A DNA stretch of 64,000 bases, from contig CAWBYY010000002.1 of the NCBI GenBank assembly GCA_963793095.1, forward strand, positions 62,001 to 126,000. The letters are read 5' to 3'. Source of the stretch: CAVWDI01 sp963793095. GTDB lineage: Bacteria > Chloroflexota > Anaerolineae > Anaerolineales > UBA4823. The position numbers and the translations under genes are program-made. Numbering within the stretch: position 1 is the stretch's first letter; the number at the start of each line of letters is the position of its first letter. The notes under the pieces were generated by a model, which made no database searches, was not told the DNA's origin, and worked only from the letters and a program-made list of their open reading frames with translations. Positions 18,690 to 29,063 of this stretch are shown in pieces.

Positions 18690-19970
18690 TCAATCGCCGG
18701 GTACCGGTACAGGCGCCTTTCTGGCTGTATCGCCCCAGAAAAATGCTCGGATCATAATAATCCCAATCGTATAAAGGGAGATTGTCCCCAGAAATACCGG
18801 CCCGAATCCATAATTTACCTGCAGCCATCCGCTGATCATCGGGCTGAATGTCCATCCAAAACTCCACGACATGCTGACAAGGCTGGCGACAGTTGCCCGG
18901 GCTGATGCGTCCACCTTTTCCATTACAAAGGTTTCATAAACCGGGCCGCTCATATTCATCAGGGCCAGGCGCACAAAATATGCCAGCGTCGCCATCCAGA
19001 ACCAGGGCGAGAAACCCAGGATAATCAGGAATGGTATTGATAGACCCTGGGTTACCACCACCAGTTGAATCTTCCCCATCCGTTCCGCCAAAGGAGGCGC
19101 AATCAGTAAACCGGCCGCCATCGCCAGCGAACCCCACGCGAAAAGAGTCCCGATCACCTGGTCGGACTGGAAATGGACCTGGCGGAAGAAAACATTCATA
19201 AAAGGCATCAATAACCCCGCCCCGATTGACGTAACCAGCATAGGCGTGATCAATTTAGCCAGTTTTTTCGGGTTTTCAGCGGCATAACTGATCGGTGCAA
19301 ATACAGAACGCTCAGACCGGATGCCCCGGTTTACATGTAAAAATACCAGCGGGATAATTCCAGACGCCATAATCAAAGCCACCACCACCAGAGAACCGGC
19401 ATATGCCAAGCTGGAAGTTGTCCCAACACCCGCCAGGCCGGCAATCCAGGAAGGCAGGTAACCTCCAATCCAGCTTCCGACAAATGCCGCCGCCATCTGG
19501 ATGCCAAAACTGAAGCTGAACAGGTAAGTGCGCTCTTTTTCTCCGCTGTTTTCCATTAAAAATGGCGCCATTGTCACCGCTGCAAGGCTTTGAGCTATGC
19601 CAAACAGCACATTAGCCGCATACAGGGCGCTGTCAAATGGCCAAATGACCATCCCCAGGATCGATAAAGCTCCCAGTGCACTTGCAGAAATCAGGGAAGC
19701 TTTACGACCGATCTGGTCAGATAAGTAACCCGCCGGCAGGGCGAAAATCAAAGCAGTCAGGCTGTTTACCGTCACAAACCTTCCAAGTACCGCCTCGTCG
19801 TAACCCAGACTGAGGGCGTAAAAATTAAACAGTAACCGGAATATCCCAAGACCCACTCCGAGGATAATCGCGCTGATTATATATAAACGCGCGTTTATCC
19901 GGAAGGCGCGCATATGGTCTAAATAATCACTTATAGAAGACTTGCTCTTAGTGATGAAGGTTTGCGACAT
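18690..19970 (-). CDS. MFS transporter in an ArsR-regulated operon
   Basis: A 426-residue protein with about 12 membrane segments. Motif A reads GYLSDQIGRKASLISASALG, and the second half has LAERMGKIQLVVVTQG. The protein resembles drug or metabolite exporters, but the substrate is unknown. It starts 15 bases after an ArsR-type regulator gene, which strongly suggests that the regulator controls its expression. Confidence 0.75.
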   Translation of the reverse strand: MSQTFITKSKSSISDYLDHMRAFRINARLYIISAIILGVGLGIFRLLFNFYALSLGYDEAVLGRFVTVNSLTALIFALPAGYLSDQIGRKASLISASALGALSILGMVIWPFDSALYAANVLFGIAQSLAAVTMAPFLMENSGEKERTYLFSFSFGIQMAAAFVGSWIGGYLPSWIAGLAGVGTTSSLAYAGSLVVVALIMASGIIPLVFLHVNRGIRSERSVFAPISYAAENPKKLAKLITPMLVTSIGAGLLMPFMNVFFRQVHFQSDQVIGTLFAWGSLAMAAGLLIAPPLAERMGKIQLVVVTQGLSIPFLIILGFSPWFWMATLAYFVRLALMNMSGPVYETFVMEKVDASARATVASLVSMSWSFGWTFSPMISGWLQVNYGFGPVFLGTISLYTIGIIMIRAFFWGDTARKAPVPVPGD

Positions 19971-19985
19971 GCTTTTATCCGCCTG

Positions 19986-21128
19986 TTACTCGCATTCCAA
20001 AAACTTCTTTAAGATCGAATTCAGTTCATCTATCGCCTCGAGTCGGGCTGCGTAATGGCCTTCAGTGTTAATATCCAGCGAGAGGTGAACCAGCCCGGCT
20101 AACCTGAGGGTTCGTAGGTGGTGAGTGACCGTCGGGGCGCGCAGCCTTAATTTGCGGGCAAGCTCTGCCGGCGTCATCGGATTGCAGCTCAGAAAACGCA
20201 GTATTCTCAGCCGGGTTGGGTCCGATATCGCCTTTAACCCCAGCAGCAGCGCATCCGGCACTAACTCCCCGGGCACAAGCGAAGTATCCGCTGGCCTTGC
20301 CCCGAAAGTAAAAATCATTTTTGTATCGGAAACGGGTTGAAAAAACACCAGCGGAGCCCCCCAATACGAAGGCGCCAGAATAATCTGCTCCCTGTCCATA
20401 TAAGTTTCAAAATGTAAACCGTGGGAGAGTTGTTCCATCAAGTCCGGTAACGCTGCCTTGATTGATAATTCTTTGGCTTTGTCTAACTGTTCCTGCAGGA
20501 TGGGTGCAATTCTCTTTTCCTCTTCGGAAAAAAAATTCCTCTGGTAGGCCTCCAGCGCAGCCAGGTATCGCTCCCCGAAATCTTCAGCATTTGCCCAGGT
20601 TTGCAGCATTCCCCCCAGTACCTTTGTATTTGGGATTTTATGCTTTTTCCAGCTGTACTTGCGCATTTCCTCCCTCAACGCTGCCACTTGCTCTTCGTTC
20701 CAGGTTCCGCTAGCAGCAGATTCCAGGTAAATGTCCTTTATTGCAGGCGGGGTTTCCTCATCGCTGATCATCAGGCTGGGCAGTCTTTCCGCAGCCGGAA
20801 TCTTGTTTAATTCATACAATACAGTATCGGCTGATTTTGGTGCGGGGAGATAATAAACCCAGTGAAGCGGTGTTCCTCCCAGGCGCTCCGCTTCCAGAAG
20901 TGTTTTTCGGTGCTCAGCCGAAAGCCTTGAACGGACTCCCGCTGCCCATGATGCCCGCAATCCAAATCCTTCAGGATTGTGCAGCACGGAAAGGCTGATG
21001 AAAAAATCGTATGCAGTACCAATATCCCAGACCAGTTCAGGCAGCCCGATCCCTTCTCCGGGCTGCCTGTTCTCCGGTCTGTGCTCAGATTTTAAATTAT
21101 TCGCTTGCTTCCCTTCCTTTTGTTCCAT
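19986..21128 (-). CDS. ArsR-type winged-helix regulator with long N-terminal domain
   Basis: A 380-residue protein. The DNA-binding domain is at the C terminus (about residues 295-370): ISDPTRLRILRFLSCNPMTP, AELARKLRLRAPTVTHHLRT and LAGLVHL. The 280-residue N-terminal part is helical and probably senses a ligand; it has no metal-binding ELCV-type motif. This layout, with the ArsR helix-turn-helix at the end, is common in Chloroflexota and Firmicutes. It lies between a small protein gene and an MFS gene in one operon and probably represses its own promoter, where two palindromes are present. Confidence 0.75.
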   Translation of the reverse strand: MEQKEGKQANNLKSEHRPENRQPGEGIGLPELVWDIGTAYDFFISLSVLHNPEGFGLRASWAAGVRSRLSAEHRKTLLEAERLGGTPLHWVYYLPAPKSADTVLYELNKIPAAERLPSLMISDEETPPAIKDIYLESAASGTWNEEQVAALREEMRKYSWKKHKIPNTKVLGGMLQTWANAEDFGERYLAALEAYQRNFFSEEEKRIAPILQEQLDKAKELSIKAALPDLMEQLSHGLHFETYMDREQIILAPSYWGAPLVFFQPVSDTKMIFTFGARPADTSLVPGELVPDALLLGLKAISDPTRLRILRFLSCNPMTPAELARKLRLRAPTVTHHLRTLRLAGLVHLSLDINTEGHYAARLEAIDELNSILKKFLECE

Positions 21129-21130
21129 CT

Positions 21131-21361
21131 CTAAACCCTGGATGGCTCAGAACAGACACAAGGGCAGGAACCTGCATTCCTTATTTTCCAACCAGCGGTT
21201 ATAAGGATATTTCCGGATTTGATCAACAACCGTTCCCGTATACCTGGTTTTGATGGCTGGATGGTTTTTGCCATTTTTAACAGCCTGGCTGATTCAGCCT
21301 CGCGCAGGATCTCCTCCTGGCGGGCTTTTCCAAAATCATAATTATTAAATAAAACCGGCAT
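21131..21361 (-). CDS. Small conserved protein, first gene of the ArsR-MFS operon
   Basis: 76 residues, MPVLFNNYDFGKARQEEILR onward, with a basic segment IRERLLIKSGNILITAGWKI. AAAGGAGG lies 6 bases before the ATG, so translation is likely. Short proteins with a closing RERLL..G..LI.AG pattern are frequent beside regulators in Chloroflexota; their role is not known. Its stop is 2 bases before the ArsR gene start. Confidence 0.55.
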   Translation of the reverse strand: MPVLFNNYDFGKARQEEILREAESARLLKMAKTIQPSKPGIRERLLIKSGNILITAGWKIRNAGSCPCVCSEPSRV

Positions 21362-21411
21362 CTCAACCTCCTTTACTGGAACCGAACCTTTATTAGTAAT
21401 ATCCTTCTTTA

Positions 21412-21446
21412 TTAGACACTTGTCTAAATTAGATATATATCTAATT
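21412..21446 (-). promoter_or_regulatory. Two adjacent palindromes upstream of the ArsR operon
   Basis: TTAGACACTTGTCTAA (21412-21427, 7-bp arms) abuts AATTAGATATATATCTAATT (21427-21446, perfect palindrome). A further half-site ATCTAA follows. Arrays of this kind upstream of an ArsR gene are typical operator sites, and the AT-rich setting suits the operon promoter. Confidence 0.5.
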
Positions 21447-21953
21447 AAATAATAATCTAAATAACCTATCCTGTCAAGGGCTTTTTTCCAATTATCCGGT
21501 CGAGATTTTAAAAAATACCCACCTGATCTTTTTTAGCCTCGATTTTCCTTTGTGGATAAGCCTTCAAAATCTGGGGAAAGAGTAAGGAAAGCTGTGGATA
21601 AATTCCTGCCAGTCTTCAGGTAGTTGACTTTATGTGCTCCCTCCAGGTCCGGTTCGATTGTGGATTATTTTAGGAAGAAATGTGAATATTTGCCGCTCAA
21701 ACCAACCACAAGCCTTAACCCTCCTGAATCCGGTGGTATCTATTCCAATCTATCCCCAGTCCATTCCCGTCAGGTGTTGAAAGGAAATTGATCCCATACC
21801 CCCGTATATGCCCCTATTTGAAATACTATTCCCTGTATATGTGTTTTTTTACAAAAAATCTGTTTCTATCCACAGATTTATTCCCCCCTACTATTACTAC
21901 GATTAATTAAATAAATTATCCCTTTATAAAGAATAACTGGAATCAAGAAAATT
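21447..21953. other. AT-rich intergenic region
   Basis: About 500 bases between the ArsR operon and the peptidase gene, which both read leftward. It has several runs of A or T and repeated TGTGGATAA-like words, but no convincing gene or RNA. It may hold the terminator side of the peptidase gene and distal regulatory DNA. Confidence 0.3.
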
Positions 21954-23503
21954 TCAACTGCTGAAATACTGGTTGATTATTTGATCAATATTTTCGCTGG
22001 TATAAGAACGCAGCATCGAGAAGAAATCTTCACCGGTTGCCAGCTTGTGTCTGTATGTTTCAACATATGCTTTCAGGAAATTAAAGAAATTTTCGTCCCC
22101 GGTTAGAAGCCGGATATCTTCAAGAAACAATGCCCCGTTTAAGTAGACCGCATCCCGGTACGAACGGTAAGCGTTTGTCGTCCCATGCGGGTTGTATATG
22201 CTGTCGTTTACCCAACCGCCGGGTTTGTAAAAAAAGATCCGATAATTCCACCACCAATCGAGCGCTTCTGGATAGAAATTTTCATAATAAAGCCGTTCGT
22301 TATACGTGCAAAGCGCCTCATCAAGCCAGGGTTCAAGCGCCTGGTCGTTTCCGACCTGCCCGTAGAACCACTGGTGGGCGGTTTCATGGGCTGCGATACG
22401 CGATCAGGTATTCTCCAGGTGTGTTTTGGTATAAGTTATAGAAGCCGTTGCTGAGGAAATACAGCCCGTCATATTCCATGCCGTCCAGGAAATCCGCCTC
22501 CACCGCGCTGATGCTGCTGCGCGGGTAAGGTCCGTACAGTTTGGAATAAAGTTCCAGAGCTTCGGAGGTTGTTCTTAATACCGCCTGGCCGGCTTCCGAA
22601 TGAACCGGGAAGGCATAGCTGTAAACAGTGACATCGCCGACATTATTTGTGAACACCTGGTATAGATGGCTGGCGGACCAGGCGAATCCGCGGGCGTTTT
22701 CATGGCGGTACCTGTGCCATTCTCCGTCAATTTCAGCCGGCGAACTGGCTGCTATCACCAGATCTTGGCGATCATCCAGAATTTTGATTGCAACTTCAAA
22801 ATCCGAAATTTCGTAAGCCAGGTGCTCGCCGTAATAACCCGCATCGTGAGCCAGCCAGCCCTCACCCGGAATGTAGGGGGGGATAAACGGGTACCAGTCA
22901 ACCAGGTTTATCTGCCGGTCAGTATAACCAAATGGGATTGGGCGGATGTTGGTGGATATCTGCGGAGACGGCAGGTCGAGGCGGTATGCAATTTTAAGCG
23001 AGATTTCTTCACCTGGCCGCAGAGGCTGCTGCAGCGGGATCCGGAGCTTGGCCTTCTCCCATGAATAATCCTGGACAGGTTCTCCTCCATCCCATGATAG
23101 GCTCTGCAGGGAAAAAACGTTCGTATAATAAGCCGGTTCAACCATTAAGAGAAAATCTTCTAACGTATCTGGGGAGTTATTAAAGTAATTTATCGTCTCA
23201 TTTACATTCAATATGTGGGTTGAATAGTCCAGCTCAGCCTGGATAGAATACTCTGGTTTCCGGTGTGTAATCAGGGCGGCGGTTGCGAGTGAGTTTTCCC
23301 CGGCAGGTACGCTGGTTACTTTCTGCTCAGGGGTCAGGGTTTGTTCCGCTCGGTTCTCTGGTTGGTTCGTTTGCCGGGTTATGGTTATCTGTGATTCAGC
23401 CGCGAAATGGCGTTTGATCCTTTCCAGAAGAGCACGCGCTGAAGGATAGCCCAATTAACCCGAACAGTAGCAAAAGCACAGCAGATTTGAGATGGTTACC
23501 CAT
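21954..23503 (-). CDS. M1-family metallopeptidase lipoprotein (two frameshifts)
   Basis: From ATG at 23503 the first 30 residues form a lipoprotein signal ending LSFSACSSGKDQ. A one-base shift near 23410 moves into the main frame, with an N-terminal beta domain (VLRTTSEALELYSKLYGPYP, VEADFLDGMEYDGLY). A second shift near 22398 leads to HETAHQWFYGQVGNDQALEP, WLDEALCTYNERLYYE and the C-terminal helices to 21954. HETAH followed 18 residues later by Glu is the M1 zinc site. Removing one T at the break gives EYLIAIAAHETAH. Net length (1550 bases) fits two one-base insertions and a protein of about 515 residues. It is probably an exported zinc aminopeptidase. Confidence 0.75.
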
Positions 23504-23531
23504 AAAATAACACCAGATCGGGTAGAACGAA

Positions 23532-25577
23532 TCAGGAATCCATTTCCTCCCGAACTTTCTGGTAAAGTGTTTCGGCTTTTAACTCACTTAATGTGTAACA
23601 GGGGGCTTTCAGGTGCTCGCCAAGGGCTTGAGCCAGGCCCTGGTCGAAAGCTTTATGTTCCATATTGATAACCACGCTGCGGATATCCTCTTCGGCGATC
23701 TGGTCTGCTATCCTGAGTGCCTCTGCCTGCGGCGGGAGGCTGCCCATAGAGACGTTTCCGGCGCCGTCTGTTAAAAGTATGATCAGCGGGTTGATATCTG
23801 GATGCAGGTAGCGTTCTTTTTGAATAACTTGCAGCGCCTGGTAAAGCCCGGCTGAGAGAGGGCGTCTTTCCCCCCACCGGGATATCTGCCAGGGCCCGTT
23901 TGGCCAGTTCAACCGAGTTGGTGGGTGGAAGTATCAGCGATGCCTGGTTTTTCTGGAATACCACCAGGCCGACCCGGTCACGCCGCTGGTATGCATCTGT
24001 CAGCAGGGACAGGATGGCTCCTTTTGTTGCAGACATCCTCTCGGCAACCGCCATCGACCAGGAGGCGTCCACAACGAACAGGATCAGGTTGGCGGTTTTT
24101 TTTACCCGGACCTTTCGTTGAAAATCCTGGGTTTGGATTGCAAAAGCCATATTTTTCCGCTGTTCCGCCCTTTTTTTCTGGTGCGGCGCTGCGGCTCTAA
24201 AGGTAGCGTCGAAGGCGATATCATCCGTTTTTCCATTAGCCGGGCGAGCCTGGATATAGCGCCCGCTTTTACGGTCTGTTTGAGAGCGCGACCGCCGTCC
24301 AGCCTGGCGGCGTGTGATCCTGTCGAGCGGATTGTCTATCCTGCGCGGAGTAAAGGACTGACCGATTTTAACCTTTTCTCCCCCGTCCCACCAGTTTGAA
24401 TTAACCGAATCAAAGACGTTCTGGGGTGAAGGTTCACCGGGCGGCAGTTGGGATTCCTCAGTCTGTGTCTCAGAGGTTACTGTACTTTTTTTTTATCCTG
24501 TGAGGTCTCTTCCGCCTCGGCAGGTTCGGGTTCTCCTTCACCTGCTGCAGCCCCTTCAAGCTGTTCAATGCGCGCTTGCAGGTCTTCCATGGTAACTTCA
24601 GCCTGGTGGAAGGGGCCTCGTTTTATGCGGTGGGGGAGCGCAAGCTCGGAAGCCAGGACGATGTCGTGGTCGGATATCTCGGGCCTGCCCTCGAACGCGG
24701 CATGCGCACGCGCAGTTTTTAGGATCACAAGGTCAGCCCGGTGTCCATCCACGTTTAATGATGAGGTCAGGCCTGCTATCGAGAGCAGGTCGCGGTTTGT
24801 ATAGGTAATCTGGTCAACCAGCAGGCGCGCTTTTTCGATCTGGCGGGAAAGTTCATCCTCTTTGGCCATCCACTCTTCCCGGAAATCTTCCGGGTTGGTC
24901 TCAAAGGATAAGTTTCGCTGCATGATCAGAACCCGGTCTCTTGCATTGCGGATGCCGTGGATTTCGACCGAGAGGGCGAAGCGGTCCAGCAGTTGGGGGC
25001 GCAGGTCACCCTCTTCGGGGTTCATGGTGCCTACCAGGATAAACCGGGCCGGGTGCGAAAAGGAGATGCCCTCTCTCTCAATAATATTCACACCCATGGC
25101 GGCCGAGTCAAGCAGAAGGTCGACCACATGGTCATCCAGCAGGTTCACTTCATCAATGTACAATAATCCCCGGTTTGCGGCTGCCAGCACCCCGGGTTCA
25201 AAATGGCGTTCTCCTTCCTTGATCGCTTTTTCAATATCAAGTGTTCCAACCACCCGGTCTTCGGTCGCCGATACCGGCAGGTCCACAAATGAAATCTGGC
25301 GGGTGACCGTCTCCAGATCGTTTTTATCGTTTATCTGTTCTTTTACCCAGTCGGACCAGGTGCTGGGGGCGTTTGGGTCGTCGTTAAAGGGTGAATTGGC
25401 GATAACCTCAATTTTGGGCAGCAGGGCTGCCATCGCCCGCGCCGCAGTGGATTTTGCGGTACCGCGTTCCCCCCGTATCAAAACGCCTCCGATGCGCGGG
25501 TCAACTGCGTTGAGGACCAGGGCCCTCCGCATTCTCTCCTGTCCAACAATCGCGGTAAAAGGGTAAATCGGCAGCAT
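23532..25577 (-). CDS. Magnesium-chelatase-like AAA+/vWA protein, ChlI-ChlD fusion type (two frameshifts)
   Basis: A 681-residue AAA+ ATPase with a C-terminal vWA domain. The N-terminal AAA+ module (residues about 1-340) has GERGTAKSTAARAMAALLPK as Walker A and LLYIDEVNLLDDHVVDLLLD as Walker B. Then come an acidic linker, a basic linker and a vWA domain with MIDAS sequence VVDASWSMA and LLTDGAGNVS. Frame breaks lie at the nine-T run 24486-24494 (one A missing on the coding strand) and at GGG 23860-23862 (one base extra); together they cancel and the overall length is in frame. The start at 25577 has GAGGAAA upstream. Related proteins insert metals into tetrapyrroles, but many act on other targets, so the substrate is open. 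Confidence 0.75.
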
Positions 25578-25682
25578 TAATTTCCTCAAAAATTTACAGA
25601 TAACTTGGGACAATACCCCGGAATTCAGGTATTTATTCCAGAAAACCAGCTTTTTATCCCATTTCTAATCTTATCATAAAGG

Positions 25683-25711
25683 TTGTCAAGTTGTTTGATC
25701 ACCTTTATAAT
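25683..25711 (+). promoter_or_regulatory. Sigma70-type promoter of the S1-like gene
   Basis: TTGTCA (25683-25688) and TATAAT (25706-25711) are 17 bases apart. The predicted start, near 25718, supports the ATG at 25752 as the true start codon. Confidence 0.65.
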
Positions 25712-25751
25712 ACCTCCCACAAATTTTCCGCATACTGGAGTTGTCTATCAT

Positions 25752-27510
25752 ATGGAGCAGAATGAAGAGGCCTTAGAGCAAGAGGAGAGCGAAACCAACC
25801 AGACGATTGAAGAAATCAAAACCAGCGAGAACGTAAAAGAAACCGCTTCGATGGAAACACTTCTGGATGAGCAGGGGCTTGGCCTGGATTTTCCATCCCA
25901 GGGTGAGATTCGAACAGGGATAATCGCCACCATTCGAGAGAATGAAGTCCTTGTAAGTATCGGAACCAAGTCTGAGGGTATCATATCAGGGAGGGAGTTT
26001 GAGCAGATTCCCGCTGAAGAAAGAGATCTATTCGAAATTGGGCAGGAAATACCGGTTTATGTAGTTGCGCCGGAAGATCAAAATGGCAATGTGATCCTGT
26101 CGTATACCCGCGCCCGTGAAGCCCAGGACTGGGTCCTTGTCTCAGAACTGCTTGAATCGGGTGGCAGCTTTAAAAGCGTGGTGATCGGTTATAACAAGGG
26201 TGGACTGATCGTTCCAATAGGGCGCCTGCGCGGTTTTGTGCCCGCTTCCCAGGTCAGCGTTATGAGGCGAATGTCTTTTACCGGCGAAACCCCGGAGGAG
26301 CGTTGGGGCACGCTGGTTGATGAGAAGATCGAGGTCAGCGTGATCGAGTGCGATCGCGAACGCCGGCGCCTGATCCTTTCGGAGCGAGCGGCGTTGAATG
26401 AGAACTCGTGAATCGCTGAAAGACCGGTTGCTTGATGATCTGGAAGAGGGAACTGTTCGCACCGGTCGCGTGACCAGTCTGGCTGATTTCGGCGCCTTTG
26501 TGAACATCCAGGGCGCAGATGGTCTGGTACACCTGTCAGAAATCTCCTGGGAACGTATCCAGCACCCCAGCGAAGTGCTCGAAATCGGCCAGGAAGTGCC
26601 GGTCAAGGTCATAAGCGTTGACCGCGAGCGCAAGCGCATCGGCCTCTCCATCCGCCAGCTGCAGGATGATCCCTGGAAGGAAAAGGTTGCACATCTCAGG
26701 GAAGGCTCTCTGGTGGAAGGCACCATAACCCACCTGGCGAAGTTCGGCGCGTTTGCAAAAATTGGCGAGGACCTCGAAGGTCTGATCCATGTATCTGAAT
26801 TAAGTGAACAGCGCATAACCCACCCGAAAGAAGTCCTCCATGAAGGTGAAGTGGTCACCCTGCGGGTGATCAGGATAGATCCTGAGCGGCGGCGGATTGG
26901 TTTGAGTTTAAGAAAAGTCGACTCGCCTGCTTATGCAGACCTGGATTGGAAGATGGCACTGGCGGATGAGGTCGACCGCGCCCAGGAAGAGCCTCTTGAA
27001 GCGGAAACTGAGCTGGAGCAGCCCGATTTGACTATCGAACCAGAAGAGGCACAAAACGTCCCTGAGGAGGAAGAGGCCGAACCGGAAGCGGACGCGCTGG
27101 CGGAAGCCAGCGTTGAAAGCGCCGTGGAGCAGGTTGAAGAGGCAGCAGAAACCGTTAACGCTGAAGTTGAGGAGCTTGTCTCGGAGGCTGAAATTGAGGT
27201 TGAAGATGCTGAAGAATTCGAAAGTGAGCAGGAGGCGGCATCTGAACTCGAGCAGGAGGGGGAACAGGAAGAAGAGCAGCAACCCGAGGACGAGTCACTG
27301 GAGCAGGTTGAGGCTGAATTACCTGAGGGAGTGTCAGTCGAAGACCTCGTTGAAGAAAACGAGGTTATGGAGGAACTTGCCGAAGCAGAGCGTGTTCCCG
27401 ATCAGGACGAGCAGGAAGAGGGTGGCGAATTCGTCCCAGACGAGGGGGCTGGGGAACCTGATGAGGGGATTGATGTTGAGTTGGAGCAAGGGGAGGATCC
27501 CGGGGAATAA
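25752..27510 (+). CDS. rpsA: S1-domain RNA-binding protein, ribosomal protein S1-like (one-base frameshift)
   Basis: About 585 residues with four S1 domains. Domains 1 and 2 (residues about 55-205) are in the first frame, for example GEIRTGIIATIRENEVLVSI. Domains 3 and 4 (about 230-390) are in the second, with GRVTSLADFGAFVNIQGADG and GTITHLAKFGAFAKIGEDLE. Removing one A at 26403-26404 joins them as RAALNETRESLKDRLLDDL, so the break is a one-base insertion. S1 binds mRNA at the ribosome during initiation. Unusually, about 190 residues at the C terminus are nearly pure acidic sequence rich in E, with no fold. The start at 25752 follows a good promoter. Confidence 0.8.
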
Positions 27511-27569
27511 TACCCTGCAATATGCATTTATAACTGGCGGTTGGACCGCGGTTATCTAGTTTTAATTTG

Positions 27570-27938
27570 TTACGTCCCCTTTTTTAAATTTTCCCTCACC
27601 CTGAAGGCGACAATTTCAGCCACCAGGTCATAAGGAACTGGTTTATCCAGGGGAAACTTGACTGATCCCTTTGCGGTTTCGTAAACGGAGAGTTCCTCCG
27701 CAAATTTTTCAATCCCGCTCGGGGCTGGGTAAAAACCGATATGCTTTTTATATCCGGCGAAATGGACCAGATTGCCGTTTAATTTATAGGTCGGAATGGC
27801 ATAATTAATGGTCTCTGTCGCATCCGGAGCGGTTTTCTTGATGGTTGCCCTGAGCTTTTCTAATTTTATTTGGACTTCTTCAGGAAAGCCTGCGATATAT
27901 TCATCTACATTCTCTGGCTGCCCCTTTGTAATCATCAT
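27570..27938 (-). CDS. DUF1801-family protein
   Basis: 122 residues from ATG at 27938, preceded by GGAGG. Typical DUF1801 (YdhG-like) features are VDEYIAGFPEEVQIKLEKLR, APDATETINYAIPTYKLNG and KKHIGFYPAPSGIEKF. The function of the family is not established. A longer in-frame start would run through the end of the neighbouring gene, so I reject it. It lies just downstream of a dihydrofolate reductase-like gene on the same strand. Confidence 0.75.
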   Translation of the reverse strand: MMITKGQPENVDEYIAGFPEEVQIKLEKLRATIKKTAPDATETINYAIPTYKLNGNLVHFAGYKKHIGFYPAPSGIEKFAEELSVYETAKGSVKFPLDKPVPYDLVAEIVAFRVRENLKKGT

Positions 27939-28020
27939 ACCTGATCCTCCCTTAATCAACAGAATTTCTTCTGGCTTTTTACTCCGGGCCAAAGGATGAA
28001 ATGTTCTTAATTTTAAATCT

Positions 28021-28593
28021 TCAGTCGGATTTGGTTTTGTAGTGCAGCAGGACAATTCCGCAGTCAAACGATCCTGATTTTACAAGGGTCAGTTTCTGGA
28101 TTTGGTCAAGTTCTTTAAAAATTTTCTTTCCGGCGCCAATGGCAACCGGGTTGATGAACAAATGATACTCATCAATAAGACTGTGCTTGATTAATGCTGA
28201 AACGAAAGTTGCCCCGCCATAAGCAATGATGTCTTTCCCGTTCTGTTTTTTGAGGCTGGATATTTCATCAACAATGGCGCCTTTTGCAAGAACGGTGTTG
28301 TCCCATTCAGACCGTTCGAGCGTTTTTGTAAAGACAACTTTGTGTGTGTCCGTGAATTTTTTACCGGATGTAAATTCGGGGTTATCCGGGTCTGCCGCAA
28401 CGTCCGCCCAGTACGGAATAAACCCCTCGGCTAGTTTTCTGCCCAAAACGATTGTGTCTACAGTCTCGGTAATCTCTTCGACGTAGTTGTTGAGGTCATC
28501 AGTCCAAGGCAAAGTCATCCAGTCCATTTCGCCATTAGGCCCGCATATGTAACCATCAACGGTCATTTGTACTTGAAGTTTCAGCTTTCTCAT
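28021..28593 (-). CDS. Dihydrofolate reductase / RibD C-terminal-like reductase
   Basis: 190 residues from ATG at 28593. The fold is that of RibD C-terminal or YyaP-type reductases: KLQVQMTVDGYICGPNGEMD at the start, ETVDTIVLGRKLAEGF, and IIAYGGATFVSALIKHSLID with DEYHLFINPVAIGAGKKIF at the end. Such proteins use NADPH but their natural substrates are mostly unknown. The gene before it in the genome is not on this strand, so this one probably begins the unit with the DUF1801 gene. Confidence 0.75.
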   Translation of the reverse strand: MRKLKLQVQMTVDGYICGPNGEMDWMTLPWTDDLNNYVEEITETVDTIVLGRKLAEGFIPYWADVAADPDNPEFTSGKKFTDTHKVVFTKTLERSEWDNTVLAKGAIVDEISSLKKQNGKDIIAYGGATFVSALIKHSLIDEYHLFINPVAIGAGKKIFKELDQIQKLTLVKSGSFDCGIVLLHYKTKSD

Positions 28594-29063
28594 TTTATGG
28601 AGTCTTCTTATTTTCCATAAGTTTTTCTTTTGATGGGGCAAGTTTTAAATAACCTTAGACCAGGTTTTGGTCTTGAGGGGCATGAATTGGACATAAGCGA
28701 TATTATATCTCACATTACAGGCGAACATGGCCGCAAAGATATAATCGATAATAAGCGCTAGCGCACTTTTATACTCCTCTCTTCCAGACCAATGTCTTAT
28801 ATATTATTTGGATAAGAATTGTGTTAATTAATCACGCTTTATACTATCTTTTAAGTGGACTCTGGATATACTCTGGTAGAATCAAGCTGGATTTCAAAAA
28901 ACTAAGATGTCCCAACCTTACAATCCACCCAGGTATTTTAAAACGTCCAGGTCAGAAAACTAACCCGGATGGGATTGTATCATCTGCTGGATTAACAGAT
29001 TCGGACACGTAATTACTTAAAGAATTCAAATTCTGGTACTTACTTATTATCAGGAGGGGTACC
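28594..29063. other. Intergenic region upstream of clpC
   Basis: About 470 bases between divergent genes. A GCGCTAGCGC palindrome lies near 28756-28765, but it is not the CIRCE element and I see no CtsR-type repeat. AGGAGGGG immediately precedes the clpC ATG. No gene is visible. Confidence 0.35.

Noticed and set aside
28690..28770. CIRCE or CtsR operator upstream of clpC
   Set aside because: GCGCTAGCGC is a short palindrome but does not match the TTAGCACTC-N9-GAGTGCTAA element or the CtsR heptad repeat.
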